Below are positions 1 to 8,783 of a stretch of 50,341 bases of DNA, piece by piece. The position numbers and the translations under genes were made by a program. Every line of letters starts with the position of its first letter. The stretch's first letter is position 1. Source of the DNA: Rhodobacteraceae bacterium EhC02. GTDB lineage: Bacteria > Pseudomonadota > Alphaproteobacteria > Rhodobacterales > Rhodobacteraceae. The notes below the pieces were generated by a model that was given only the letters and a program-made list of their open reading frames with translations, searched no databases and was not told where the DNA came from. The stretch is taken from NCBI GenBank assembly GCA_001650895.1, contig LXYH01000035.1:1-50341 (forward strand), in the 5' to 3' direction.

Positions 1-155
1 GTGGTCGCACTGTGCGCTGAATCGCGCCGAAATGAGCGCCTGATTATCGATAGAGTGTAAATGTGCTTGTGCTGTGTTACCGTTAGCTCAAGAAAGAGTG
101 AGACTCGAATCGGGGATGGTGCGAGTCTGAAACCTCAAGCAACGGGGCAGCGGGC
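1..155. other. Intergenic region upstream of rodZ
   Basis: No coding region is supported here. A short dyad is present, AGACTCG at 101-107 and CGAGTCT at 122-128, giving a 7-bp stem with a 14-base loop. No T-run follows it, so it is not a convincing terminator. The segment is less GC-rich than the genes around it and probably carries the rodZ promoter, but I cannot pick a confident -35/-10 pair. Confidence 0.4.
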
Positions 156-1376
156 ATGATCGGGCGCAGATTCACCCGAAAGGTCGAGGAAAAGGTTGTC
201 GAGCCGAAGGGCTTCGACGATTACGATCTGCGTCTGGGTGACCTGATGCGCGGCGAGCGCGCAACGATGGGCAAATCGCTTCTGGATGTGCAGCGCGAAT
301 TGCGGATCCGTGCCGCCTATATCGCGGCGATCGAGAATTGCGATCCCTCTGCCTTTGACACCCCCGGTTTCATCGCGGGCTACGTGCGCTCTTACGCGCG
401 CTACCTGAACATGGACCCCGATCAGGCCTTTGCGGCCTTCTGCGCCGAAAGCGGCTTTTCCACGGCACATGGCATGTCGGCGGCGGCATTCTCGGCGCGC
501 AAGGTGCCCGTGGCCCGGCAGGCGCCCAGCGTGCGCGATCCTTTCGCGGCGCCGACGACGCCTTTCGCCCCGGCCAAGGATGCATTTTTCAGCCAGATCG
601 AACCGCGCGCCGTGGGATCGACGCTGGTCCTGCTGATGCTGATCGGCACGATCGGCTATGGCGGCTGGTCGGTGCTGAACGAGGTGCAGCGCGTGACCTT
701 CGCCCCGGTCGAGAATACCCCCGATGTGCTGAGCGATCTTGATCCGCTTCAGGCGGCACCCGCAGCCCCGCGCGCCGGCACGGGCACCGACAGTTTCGCC
801 GCCGCCGACAGCGTGGCCGCGCGCAATGACGCGCTGTCGCGGATGTACCGCCCGCAGGCGCTTGATGTGCCGGTGCTGGTCGCCCGCGACGCACCGATCG
901 CAACGATCGACCCTTCGACGGTGGGCGCCTTCGCGGATCGCGCCCCGAACGAGCGCAGCCTTGCCGCGATCGAGCCCGATGCCAGCGCGCCCCTGCCGTT
1001 CGGCCCGCAGATGCCGCAGGTCGTTGCCGATCCGGCCCCTGGGGTCGAGATGGTGGCCGTGCGGTCCGCATGGGTTCGTGTGAACGCCGCCGATGGAACG
1101 GTGATCTTCGAAGGGATCATGGAGGCGGGCGACCGCTATGCCGTGCCGCCGACGGAAGATCCCGCGCTGCTGCGGGTGGGCGAATCCGGTTCGGTCTATT
1201 TCGCGGTGAACGGGCAGCATTACGGCCCGGTCGGCCCGCGTGGCACGGTGACCTCGAATGTCGAACTGTCGGTTGATCATGTAACCGCGACCTACGAGGT
1301 TGCGGACCTTCAGACCGATGTGGATCTGGCCCGCACCGTGGCCGAGGCCCAGCAGGCCGTGACCGTCACCGACTGA
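156..1376 (+). CDS. rodZ: RodZ-like cell-shape protein (HTH + TM + DUF4115)
   Basis: The 406-aa product has the layout of RodZ, the membrane protein that links the MreB cytoskeleton to the elongation machinery. Residues about 26-90 form a cytoplasmic helix-turn-helix domain of the RodZ type. A single membrane segment lies at about 154-174 (LVLLMLIGTIGYGGW), followed by a low-complexity Ala/Pro-rich linker and a C-terminal beta domain at about 300-370 of the DUF4115 type. ispG follows 100 bp downstream on the same strand, the same rodZ-ispG adjacency as in Escherichia coli, which supports the identification. The linker is long and variable, as is usual for the family. An alternative reading as a generic HTH protein is less likely because of the TM and C-terminal domain. 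Confidence 0.85.
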   Translation: MIGRRFTRKVEEKVVEPKGFDDYDLRLGDLMRGERATMGKSLLDVQRELRIRAAYIAAIENCDPSAFDTPGFIAGYVRSYARYLNMDPDQAFAAFCAESGFSTAHGMSAAAFSARKVPVARQAPSVRDPFAAPTTPFAPAKDAFFSQIEPRAVGSTLVLLMLIGTIGYGGWSVLNEVQRVTFAPVENTPDVLSDLDPLQAAPAAPRAGTGTDSFAAADSVAARNDALSRMYRPQALDVPVLVARDAPIATIDPSTVGAFADRAPNERSLAAIEPDASAPLPFGPQMPQVVADPAPGVEMVAVRSAWVRVNAADGTVIFEGIMEAGDRYAVPPTEDPALLRVGESGSVYFAVNGQHYGPVGPRGTVTSNVELSVDHVTATYEVADLQTDVDLARTVAEAQQAVTVTD

Positions 1377-1476
1377 TCCGCACCGATTGGCGCTGTGGGA
1401 CGATTGCGGCGCAGCCTGTCGCGCGGTATGATCACGCCAACAGGCGATGATGCGCCGCGCGTGAACAGGAAATTCC

Positions 1477-2616
1477 ATGTCTCTCAATCACATCCGCCCC
1501 TGGCGCAATATCTATCGCCGCAAAAGCCGCCAGATCCATGTGGGGCGTGTGGCCGTGGGGGGCGATGCGCCGATCTCGGTGCAGACGATGACCAACACGC
1601 TGACCACCGATGTGGCGGCAACCGTGGCGCAGATCAATGCGGCGGCCGAAGCAGGGGCCGACATCGTGCGCGTGTCCGTGCCGGATCAGGAAAGCTCGCG
1701 CGCGCTGCGCCAGATCGTGCGCGAGGTCGATGTGCCGATCGTGGCGGATATCCATTTCCACTACAAACGCGGGATCGAGGCCGCCGAGGCAGGGGCCGCC
1801 TGCCTGCGGATCAATCCCGGCAACATCGGTGATGCCGCCCGCGTGCGCGAGGTGATCAAGGCCGCGCGTGACAACAACTGTTCGATCCGGATCGGTGTCA
1901 ACGCGGGGTCGCTGGAAAAGCACCTGCTGGACAAATACGGCGAGCCTTGCCCCGATGCGATGGTGGAATCCGGCATGGATCACATCAGGATCCTGCAGGA
2001 CAACGATTTTCACGAGTTCAAGATCAGCGTGAAGGCCTCGGACGTGTTCATGGCAGCCGCCGCCTATCAGCAACTGGCCGAGGCAACGGATGCGCCGATC
2101 CATCTGGGCATCACCGAGGCGGGCGGTTTCGTGTCCGGCACGATCAAGTCCGCCATCGGTCTGGGCAACCTGCTGTGGATGGGCATCGGCGACACGATCC
2201 GCGTGTCCCTGTCCGCCGATCCGGTGCAGGAGGTCAAGGTCGGGTTCGAGATCCTCAAGTCGCTGGGCCTGCGCCATCGCGGCGTCAACATCATCTCGTG
2301 CCCGTCCTGCGCGCGGCAAGGGTTTGACGTGATCAAGACCGTCGAGATCCTTGAAAAGCGGCTGGAACACATCAAGACGCCCATGAGCCTGTCGATCATC
2401 GGCTGCGTGGTCAACGGGCCAGGCGAGGCGCTGATGACCGATGTCGGTTTCACCGGTGGCGGGGCAGGGTCCGGCATGGTCTATCTGGCGGGCAAGCAAA
2501 GCCACAAGCTGGGCAATGACGGCATGATCGAACATATCGTCGAACAGGTCGAAAAACGCGCCGAGGCGATCGAGGCCGAGAAGAAGGCCGAGGCCGCGTC
2601 CGAAGCCGCCGAATAG
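1477..2616 (+). CDS. ispG: 4-hydroxy-3-methylbut-2-en-1-yl diphosphate synthase (flavodoxin)
   Basis: The 379-aa protein is IspG/GcpE, which reductively converts methylerythritol cyclodiphosphate to HMBPP in the MEP isoprenoid pathway. The N-terminal TIM-barrel part includes the typical segment [12 protein letters not shown]. The C-terminal part carries the three cysteines that hold the 4Fe-4S cluster: C275 and C278 in [10 protein letters not shown], and C310 in [10 protein letters not shown], with the conserved glutamate E317. Length fits the bacterial short form. The C-terminus ends in an Ala/Glu/Lys-rich tail (about 360-379). It lies downstream of rodZ on the same strand and its stop is only 5 bp from the stop of the convergent thioredoxin-fold gene, with no obvious hairpin between them. 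Confidence 0.97.
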   Translation: MSLNHIRPWRNIYRRKSRQIHVGRVAVGGDAPISVQTMTNTLTTDVAATVAQINAAAEAGADIVRVSVPDQESSRALRQIVREVDVPIVADIHFHYKRGIEAAEAGAACLRINPGNIGDAARVREVIKAARDNNCSIRIGVNAGSLEKHLLDKYGEPCPDAMVESGMDHIRILQDNDFHEFKISVKASDVFMAAAAYQQLAEATDAPIHLGITEAGGFVSGTIKSAIGLGNLLWMGIGDTIRVSLSADPVQEVKVGFEILKSLGLRHRGVNIISCPSCARQGFDVIKTVEILEKRLEHIKTPMSLSIIGCVVNGPGEALMTDVGFTGGGAGSGMVYLAGKQSHKLGNDGMIEHIVEQVEKRAEAIEAEKKAEAASEAAE

Positions 2617-2621
2617 CGCGG

Positions 2622-3146
2622 TTAGCGGGTCAGGTAGCGTTCAAGCACAACCGGCGGGATATGGCCCTGCAGCATCATCCGCGGCAGGACATAGGCGGGC
2701 AGGTCCGTCAGTTCCAGCTCTGCGGCAAGGGCCGCTGCATCCTGGTCTGACAGCCGGAACAGGGTCACGCGCAGGTCATGGGGTTCCGCCATGGTGCGCA
2801 GGTCCGCCGCCGCGCGGTCGCAATCGGCGCAATCCTCTGCGGTGAAAAGGGCGATACGCCTTTCGGCCGTGGCCGGTCCGAAGCCCTCATGCGCGGGATC
2901 GAAAAGGCGCGGTGCCAGCCGGTCCAGCCGCGCGATATCGTCCGAGACCGCCTGCTCATAGGCCGATGGTGGCGTGAGGGCGCGCGCCACCAGTTCGGGT
3001 TCATCAAGCAAAATCCTGCGGATTTCGGCCCCAAGGGCGGCACGGTCCTGCGGGGTGAATGCCGGGGTATCGGCGCGGGCTTGCAGCGCTACCGACAGGC
3101 ACGCGGCGATGGCCGCCGCGCATGCCCGGAAGGCGTGCCCGGTCAT
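2622..3146 (-). CDS. Secreted thioredoxin-fold protein, second DsbA-type gene (CADC)
   Basis: The 174-aa product has a signal peptide (residues about 1-25, ending LQARA) and a small thioredoxin-like region with a CxxC pair, CADC at 106-109. A TDLPAYVLP segment sits where thioredoxin folds carry the cis-proline. Residues about 31-56 (RAALGAEIRRILLDEPELV) match the N-terminal region of the DsbA protein encoded immediately upstream (RSALRDEIRAYLLDNPEVI). The two therefore look like diverged copies, with the second shortened in the helical insert. I chose the ATG at 3146, 16 bp after the upstream stop, because the signal peptide follows it directly. It is probably periplasmic and a redox partner or reductase of the upstream protein, but that is inference. 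Confidence 0.7.
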   Translation of the reverse strand: MTGHAFRACAAAIAACLSVALQARADTPAFTPQDRAALGAEIRRILLDEPELVARALTPPSAYEQAVSDDIARLDRLAPRLFDPAHEGFGPATAERRIALFTAEDCADCDRAAADLRTMAEPHDLRVTLFRLSDQDAAALAAELELTDLPAYVLPRMMLQGHIPPVVLERYLTR

Positions 3147-3162
3147 GTCGGCCTGTCCCGCC

Positions 3163-3924
3163 TCAGTCCTTGCGGGCTTCGGCGACAAGGCGCTGCATGT
3201 CGGCAAGCGGCATGTAGCCGCGCAGCAGCTGATCCTCCAGCACGAAGGTGGGCGTACCGCTGATCTGCAGACGGCCCGCCAATGCGTGATTGGCCGCGAT
3301 CACCTGCGTGACCTCGTCGCTGGTCATGCGCGCCATGACCGCGCCTGCGTCCAGATCCAGCTCGCCTGCCATGCGTTCCAGCGCCTCGGGGGTGATGTTG
3401 CCCCGGTAGCCGATCAGCATGTCATGCGCCGCCTTGTAGGCGTCGTCGCCCGCGATCTGCTTGACCGCGATGGCAAAACGCGAGGATAGCACCGACTCTT
3501 CGCCCAGGATCGGGAATTCCTTGAGGATGAAGCGGATATTGCCGTCGGATTCCAGCAGTTGCTCCACCTCGGGATGGGCGCGGCGGCAGAAACCGCAGCG
3601 GTAGTCGGTGAATTCGATCAGGGTGATATCACCATCGGGGTTGCCACCCACCCAGGAATGCCCGTCATTCAGCAGCGCATCGCTATTGGCGCGGACCATT
3701 TCCACGTCGCCCATGGCCTGTGCCTGGGCCTGGCGCTGTTCCAGGATGGCGACCGCCTCCATGATGACTTCGGGATTGTCCAGCAGATAGGCGCGGATCT
3801 CGTCACGCAGGGCGCTGCGCTCGGGGTCGGACATGTTGGTGATGTCAAAGGCCTGCGCCGGGGCGGTCAGGGCCAGGAAAGCGACAGCCGCCCCGAAGGT
3901 TGCAGCGCGAAAAGGGTGCGTCAT
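3163..3924 (-). CDS. DsbA-family thiol:disulfide oxidoreductase (CGFC)
   Basis: The 253-aa protein is a periplasmic DsbA-like oxidoreductase. It has a signal peptide (about 1-25), an N-terminal helical region seen in Com1/ScsC-type proteins, and a thioredoxin fold with active site CGFC at 110-113 (EFTDYRCGFCRRAHPE) and a cis-proline loop, SGTPTFV, near the C-terminus. An ATG at 3933 overlaps the upstream protease stop as ATGA, but its GGAG lies directly against it. The ATG at 3924 has the same GGAG at a 9-base spacing and starts a cleaner signal peptide, so I chose it. It lies between a BepA-like protease gene and a second thioredoxin-fold gene, apparently one operon for envelope protein folding. 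Confidence 0.9.
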   Translation of the reverse strand: MTHPFRAATFGAAVAFLALTAPAQAFDITNMSDPERSALRDEIRAYLLDNPEVIMEAVAILEQRQAQAQAMGDVEMVRANSDALLNDGHSWVGGNPDGDITLIEFTDYRCGFCRRAHPEVEQLLESDGNIRFILKEFPILGEESVLSSRFAIAVKQIAGDDAYKAAHDMLIGYRGNITPEALERMAGELDLDAGAVMARMTSDEVTQVIAANHALAGRLQISGTPTFVLEDQLLRGYMPLADMQRLVAEARKD

Positions 3925-3929
3925 GAAAA

Positions 3930-5270
3930 TCATCTCCGTTGTTTGGCGGCGGCTTCGGCGGCAAAGACCACATCCTGCGCGCGATTGAAAGGGGCTGATC
4001 CCCGTGGCAAAAGGCCCGTGGCCCGATTGGCGTGGATCAGCGCATCGGGCAGGCGGCCTTGCAGGGCAAAGCGTTCCGCCGTTACCAGCGCGGCCATTCC
4101 TTCCTGGCCGGTCCTGGCATAGGCCACGGCCAGGTCGCGCAGCATCGCGGCATTGCGGAAATCCCGGTCGCGCGACGCGCTCAGCGGGTCCAGCGCGGCC
4201 TTGGGCTGTCCGGCGGCCAGCAGCGCGCGGCCATAGCCTGCCTGGATCAGCGCATTGCGCGGGGCCAGAGTGGCGGCCTGCCGATAGGCGGCAACGGCGG
4301 CCTGGAACTGCCGGCTTTCCAGCAGGATCTGGCCGCGCAGGTCATGCACGAAAGGATCGCTGGGCTGCATGGCCACCAGACGGTCGGCGGCGGCGATGGC
4401 GCGGGTGGGGTCTGGCGTGCGGTGCCATGCCACGGCCTCGCGCATCAGGGCGATATCGGCGGTGCCGCTTTGATCCAGACGGTCCAGTGTCCAGCGCGGC
4501 GCGCGCAGGAAGGCCGACAGCTTGCCGTTGATGCGCGCGAACCAGTAGGCGGCATCGGGATCGCTGCGCACCTCGCCGCGCCGCGCCTGGATATAGGCCT
4601 CGACCGCGCGCAGACGATCACGCGACAGCGGATGGGTGCGGGCGTAGGGGTCCTGACGGCCCTGTGACAGAACCTCCTGCCCGCGAAATATGCTCAGCAC
4701 GTCGGAAAAACCCTGCGGATCAAGGCCCGCCCGCTCCATGTAGCGCAACCCGTCGCTGTCAGCGGCGCTTTCCTCGGCCCTTGTATGGGACATGAAGATG
4801 CGCTGCGCCGACCCGCTGACGCCAAGCCCCAGCCCCGCCGCCGCATCGCCCCGACCCGAGGCGGCCGCCGCGGCGGCGGCAAGGGCCACGCCCAGCCCCG
4901 AGATGGTATTGGCCCGTTGCAGGTTCTGCGCCCGCCGCGCCATGTGACCGTTGGCGATATGGGCGGCCTCATGGGCGATAACCGATTGCAGCATCGCGGC
5001 GGTTTTCATCCGCAACAGAAGGCCCGAATGGATGAAGATGTGATTGTTGTCGACGATGAAGGCGTTCAGCGTATCGTCCTGGATGATCAGCACCCGCACG
5101 GAATTGGGCGACAGCCCCGCCGCCTGCAGCACGGGGCGCGCCAGTTCGGACAGGGCATGTTCAAGATCGGCATCGCGGATCAGCGTCGCGGCCCCGGCCT
5201 GCAGGGTCATCGCCAGCCAGATCACCGCCGTCGCGATGAGATGTCCAAGCTGCCGTTCGCGCCTCTGCAT
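3930..5270 (-). CDS. bepA: M48-family TPR metalloprotease, BepA-like
   Basis: The product (446 aa from the chosen start) has a signal peptide, a gluzincin protease domain with the zinc motif HEAAH at 100-104 and a downstream glutamate in AEESAADSDG, and a C-terminal TPR region (for example ILLESRQFQAAVAAYRQAAT). This is the layout of BepA (YfgC), the periplasmic protease/chaperone that works at the outer-membrane assembly machinery and on LptD. ATG codons at 5318 and 5285 are also possible starts. 5270 is preferred because a basic signal peptide (MQRRERQLGHLIATAVIWLA) follows, and because the start at 5318 would overlap the divergent aminotransferase leader. The gene overlaps or abuts the DsbA gene, suggesting co-translation. 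Confidence 0.85.
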   Translation of the reverse strand: MQRRERQLGHLIATAVIWLAMTLQAGAATLIRDADLEHALSELARPVLQAAGLSPNSVRVLIIQDDTLNAFIVDNNHIFIHSGLLLRMKTAAMLQSVIAHEAAHIANGHMARRAQNLQRANTISGLGVALAAAAAAASGRGDAAAGLGLGVSGSAQRIFMSHTRAEESAADSDGLRYMERAGLDPQGFSDVLSIFRGQEVLSQGRQDPYARTHPLSRDRLRAVEAYIQARRGEVRSDPDAAYWFARINGKLSAFLRAPRWTLDRLDQSGTADIALMREAVAWHRTPDPTRAIAAADRLVAMQPSDPFVHDLRGQILLESRQFQAAVAAYRQAATLAPRNALIQAGYGRALLAAGQPKAALDPLSASRDRDFRNAAMLRDLAVAYARTGQEGMAALVTAERFALQGRLPDALIHANRATGLLPRGSAPFNRAQDVVFAAEAAAKQRR

Positions 5271-5330
5271 TGACCTGCCCGCCATTTCCCTGTGAATTGC
5301 CGCCTCAACGGGCAGCATAGGAAAGAAGCG

Positions 5331-6482
5331 ATGCGAAACTCAAGGCGCGGGGCGGTCGATCCCTTCATTGTGATGGATGTGATGGAGGCGGCGCGCGCCG
5401 CCGAGGCCGCAGGCCGCCACATCATCCACATGGAGGTCGGCCAGCCGGGAACGCCCGCGCCGCAAGGGGCGCGGGATGCGCTGGCGCAGGCCATGCAGAC
5501 CGATGCGCTGGGATATACCGTGGCGCTGGGGCTGCCGGCCCTGCGGGCCCGCATCGCGCAGCTTTACGGGCAATGGTACGGCATCGATCTGGATCCCGCG
5601 CGGGTGGTTGTCACCTCGGGGTCGTCGGCGGGCTTCATCCTGGCCTTCACGGCCTTGTTCGACAGTGGCGACAAGGTCGGCATCGGCGCACCGGGCTATC
5701 CCAGTTACCGCCAGATCCTGCGCGCGCTGGGGCTGCAGCCGGTCGATCTGCCCACGTCGGCCGAAAACCGGTTCCAGCCGGTTGCCGCCGATTTCGCAGG
5801 GATGGACCTGGCCGGGCTGATGGTGGCCTCGCCCGCGAATCCCACCGGCACGATGCTGGACCGCGACGCGCTGTCGGCGCTGATCCATGCCGCCCATGGG
5901 GCAGGTGCCGCCTTCATCAGCGACGAGATCTATCACGGCATCGAATACGAGGCGAAAGCCGTGACCGCGCTTGAGATCAGCGACGACGTCTATGTGATCA
6001 ACTCGTTCTCCAAGTATTTCAGCATGACGGGCTGGCGCGTGGGCTGGATGGTGGTGCCGCCCGACCATGTGCGGGTGATCGAACGGATCGCGCAGAACAT
6101 GTTCATCTGCCCGCCCCATGCCAGCCAGATCGCCGCACTGGCGGCGATGGATTGCGATGATGAATTGCAGGCCAACATGGATATCTACCGCGAGAACCGC
6201 CGCCTGATGCTGGAGGGTCTGCCAAAGGCCGGATTTGACCGGATCGCGCCGCCGGACGGGGCCTTCTACGTCTATGCCGATGTCAGCCACCTGACCGATG
6301 ACAGCCGCGCCTTTGCTGCGGAAATTCTTGAAAAGGCGGGCGTGGCCGTGACGCCGGGGCTGGATTTCGACCCCGTGCGCGGGGGCGGGACGCTGCGGTT
6401 TTCCTACGCGCGCGCCACGGCGGATATCATCGAGGGGCTGGCCCGGCTGGAACGGTTCATGCAGGGGAAGGGTCATCTTTGA
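5331..6482 (+). CDS. PLP-dependent aminotransferase, class I/II
   Basis: The 383-aa protein is a fold-type I aminotransferase of the aspartate/aromatic aminotransferase family. The PLP-binding lysine is K228 in the motif SFSKYFSMTGWRVGW. Other family signatures are SPANPTGT (about 167-174), SDEIYHGIEY (about 197-206) and a C-terminal arginine in LRFSYAR. The ATG at 5331 has a strong Shine-Dalgarno (AGGAAAG) and is chosen over an upstream ATG at 5292 that would overlap the divergent protease gene. The substrate cannot be read from the sequence; such proteins are usually annotated as aspartate or valine-pyruvate-type aminotransferases. The stop overlaps the next gene's TTG start, so the two are likely co-translated. 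Confidence 0.9.
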   Translation: MRNSRRGAVDPFIVMDVMEAARAAEAAGRHIIHMEVGQPGTPAPQGARDALAQAMQTDALGYTVALGLPALRARIAQLYGQWYGIDLDPARVVVTSGSSAGFILAFTALFDSGDKVGIGAPGYPSYRQILRALGLQPVDLPTSAENRFQPVAADFAGMDLAGLMVASPANPTGTMLDRDALSALIHAAHGAGAAFISDEIYHGIEYEAKAVTALEISDDVYVINSFSKYFSMTGWRVGWMVVPPDHVRVIERIAQNMFICPPHASQIAALAAMDCDDELQANMDIYRENRRLMLEGLPKAGFDRIAPPDGAFYVYADVSHLTDDSRAFAAEILEKAGVAVTPGLDFDPVRGGGTLRFSYARATADIIEGLARLERFMQGKGHL

Positions 6483-7333
6483 AGTCAGCCTTCGTTCTTG
6501 TGTTTGCCCTGTTTGCGGGCCTTGCCGTTGCCGACCGGTCCCCGGCCTTGCCGGCGGATGCAATAGCTGTCGAAGTGGACCCGATGCCGCAGCGCGCCCC
6601 TGCGGTGATCATGTTGGGCGGGTCCGAAGGGGGGCGGTTCGGGGCAGACCATCCGATGACGGTCAGCCTGCGCGCATCCGGGTTTCACGTGGTCAGGGTG
6701 GCCTATTTCGGTGCGCCAGGAACGCCGCGGCACCTTGACCGGATCGCACTGGATCCGTTCGACGACCTGATCGCCGCGCTGGCGGCAGACCCGGTCGTGG
6801 ATGCGCGCTGTCTGTTTGTGCTTGGTGCATCCAAAGGGGGCGAACTGGCGCTGTTGCTGGCGGCCGATAATCCGCGCCTGACGGCTGTGGCGGCATTGGT
6901 GCCCGCGCATGTGGTGTTCCAGTCCAGCCGGATTTCCCCGCGCCGTCAGTCGTCATGGCGACGCGGCGATGTGCCCTTGCCCTTCGTGCCCTATCCTGTC
7001 CTGAATCCCGCGACCCTGCGCGGCGTGCTGGGCCTGTCCGGCTACCGCGAGATGCACATCCGCGCGCTTGAGGACGAGACTGCCGTTGCCGCAGCCGCGA
7101 TCCCGGTCGACCGGATCGCGGCGCCCTTGTTTCTGGCCTATGCGCCGGATGATCGGGTCTGGCCATCGGACATCATGGTTCGATCCATCGTCACGCGGCT
7201 GGCGGGGGCAGGGCGGCCGGCCCCGCTGATCCATGCCGCCCCCGATCATTTCGTGCTGAACCATCGTGACAGCCGTGCCGCCTTGCTGGCGTTTCTGACC
7301 GCGCAGGCCGGATCGCTGGGATGCCTGAACTGA
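6479..7333 (+). CDS. Secreted alpha/beta hydrolase of the BAAT/acyl-CoA thioesterase C-terminal type
   Basis: The 284-aa product starts with a hydrophobic export signal (about 1-19) followed by an alpha/beta-hydrolase domain. The nucleophile elbow is GASKGGE with S118, the acid is probably D224 or D225 in YAPDDRVW, and the histidine is H257 in PDHF. The GxSKGxE elbow is typical of the acyl-CoA thioesterase / bile-acid-CoA:amino-acid N-acyltransferase family, but an exported bacterial member is more likely a hydrolase. Translation starts at TTG (6479-6481), which overlaps the aminotransferase TGA by three bases and has a strong upstream AGGGGAAGGG. Substrate unknown. Confidence 0.75.
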   Translation: MKSAFVLVFALFAGLAVADRSPALPADAIAVEVDPMPQRAPAVIMLGGSEGGRFGADHPMTVSLRASGFHVVRVAYFGAPGTPRHLDRIALDPFDDLIAALAADPVVDARCLFVLGASKGGELALLLAADNPRLTAVAALVPAHVVFQSSRISPRRQSSWRRGDVPLPFVPYPVLNPATLRGVLGLSGYREMHIRALEDETAVAAAAIPVDRIAAPLFLAYAPDDRVWPSDIMVRSIVTRLAGAGRPAPLIHAAPDHFVLNHRDSRAALLAFLTAQAGSLGCLN

Positions 7334-7425
7334 CACCGGCCTCACTGGTGCCAAAGCGGTCTTCCGATATACGGCAAATCTGATAGTCTGCCGGCAGAGC
7401 CGGATGAACTGGCCAGAGGCGATGG

Positions 7426-8679
7426 ATGAGCAGAATAGTGAAGGTGATTGCAGCGGTTACACTGCTATGGGCGATGGGGCTGGCCGCCGTGGCGCAGGCC
7501 CAATCCGCCGATTTCAACGCGCTGGCGCGTGTAGATGCGGCCCAGAGCCGCCTGACCCAGGTCGAGGACCGCGTGACGCTGGATCTGGCGCTGTCGCAGG
7601 GCGTGCCCTACCGCGCCTATACGCTGGAGGCTGCGGGCGATGTGCCGCGCCGCCTTGTGCTGGATTTCCGCGAAGTGGACTGGCAGGGGATCACGCCCGA
7701 GGCGCTGGGGCAGGCCGAGGCGATTGGCGGCCTGCGGTTCGGCGCGGTACGGCCCGGCTGGTCGCGGATGGTGCTGGATCTGGCAAGGCCCCTTGTGCTG
7801 GATCAGGCGGGGTTGCGGATCCTGCCCGAAAGCGGCGCGGCGCGGCTGCGCATCGTGCTGCGCGCGGCAAGTGCGGAAGAGTTCGCGGCCCTGTCGGGCG
7901 CGCCGCATGATCCGGCCTTCGATCTGCCTGCGCCGGAACCCGTCGACCGTACCGCGCGGCCACGCGTGGGCGAGGGGCCGCTGGTCGTGGTGCTGGACCC
8001 CGGCCATGGCGGCATCGATCCGGGCGCGGAACGCGACGGGCTGTCCGAGAAGGAATTGATGCTGACCTTCGCACGGGAATTGCAGGACGTGCTGGTGCGC
8101 GACGGCAATTTCGAGGTGGTGCTGACTCGCACGGATGACAGTTTCGTCTCGCTGGACCGGCGGGTGGCGCTGGCCCATGCGATGGGGGGGCAGGTCTTCA
8201 TCTCGTTGCATGCGGATGCACTGTCCGAGGGGCAGGCCCATGGCGCGACGGTGCACCTGTTGTCCGACAGCGCCTCGGATGCGGCCTCGGCCACGCTGGC
8301 CGAGCGGCATGACCGCGATGATCTGCTGGCCGGGATCGACCTGACCGGGCAGGACGATCAGGTGGCGGGCATCCTGATGGACTTGGCCCGGCAGGAAACG
8401 CAGCCCCGCGCCGAACGGCTGGCGCAGGCCCTGGTTGCGGGTATTCGCGGGGCAGAATTGCCGCTGAACAGCCGTCCGGTGCGGCGCGCGGCCTTTTCGG
8501 TGCTCAAGGCGGCCGATATCCCGTCGATCCTGCTTGAGGTGGGGTTCCTGTCCAGCCCGCGCGACCTGAAGAACCTGCGCGATCCGGCATGGCGGTTGCA
8601 GATGGCCGAGGCGATCCGCGAGGGGCTGACCCTCTGGGTGGCCGAGGATGCGATCCTGTCGGATCTGGTGCGGCAATAG
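7426..8679 (+). CDS. amiC: N-acetylmuramoyl-L-alanine amidase with AMIN domain
   Basis: The 417-aa protein is a periplasmic zinc amidase that cleaves the stem peptide from MurNAc during septum splitting. It has a signal peptide (about 1-25), an AMIN domain (about 35-135) for targeting to the septum or envelope, and an Amidase_3 domain (about 182-408). The zinc ligands are visible as H in LDPGHGGIDPGA, E in GLSEKEL, and H in ISLHADAL, with the catalytic glutamate in LLEVGFLSS. The ATG has an upstream AGAGG. mrcA follows 104 bp downstream on the same strand, so two peptidoglycan enzymes of opposite function are neighbours, an arrangement common in alphaproteobacteria. Confidence 0.93.
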   Translation: MSRIVKVIAAVTLLWAMGLAAVAQAQSADFNALARVDAAQSRLTQVEDRVTLDLALSQGVPYRAYTLEAAGDVPRRLVLDFREVDWQGITPEALGQAEAIGGLRFGAVRPGWSRMVLDLARPLVLDQAGLRILPESGAARLRIVLRAASAEEFAALSGAPHDPAFDLPAPEPVDRTARPRVGEGPLVVVLDPGHGGIDPGAERDGLSEKELMLTFARELQDVLVRDGNFEVVLTRTDDSFVSLDRRVALAHAMGGQVFISLHADALSEGQAHGATVHLLSDSASDAASATLAERHDRDDLLAGIDLTGQDDQVAGILMDLARQETQPRAERLAQALVAGIRGAELPLNSRPVRRAAFSVLKAADIPSILLEVGFLSSPRDLKNLRDPAWRLQMAEAIREGLTLWVAEDAILSDLVRQ

Positions 8680-8727
8680 GCCGTGGGACGGCGGGCGGAT
8701 CGCCGCCAGTCGTCGCGGGTTCTTGTT

Positions 8728-8756
8728 TTGACCCTGTCGCGGTCGACGGGTATAGA
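8728..8756 (+). promoter_or_regulatory. Sigma70-type promoter of mrcA
   Basis: TTGACC at 8728-8733 and TATAGA at 8751-8756 are separated by exactly 17 bases. The predicted transcript start near 8763 gives a leader of about 20 bases before the GTG start of mrcA. This means mrcA can be transcribed separately from amiC. Prediction from pattern only. Confidence 0.6.
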
Positions 8757-8783
8757 GTGGGGCGACATGTTCAGAGGCGCCGC

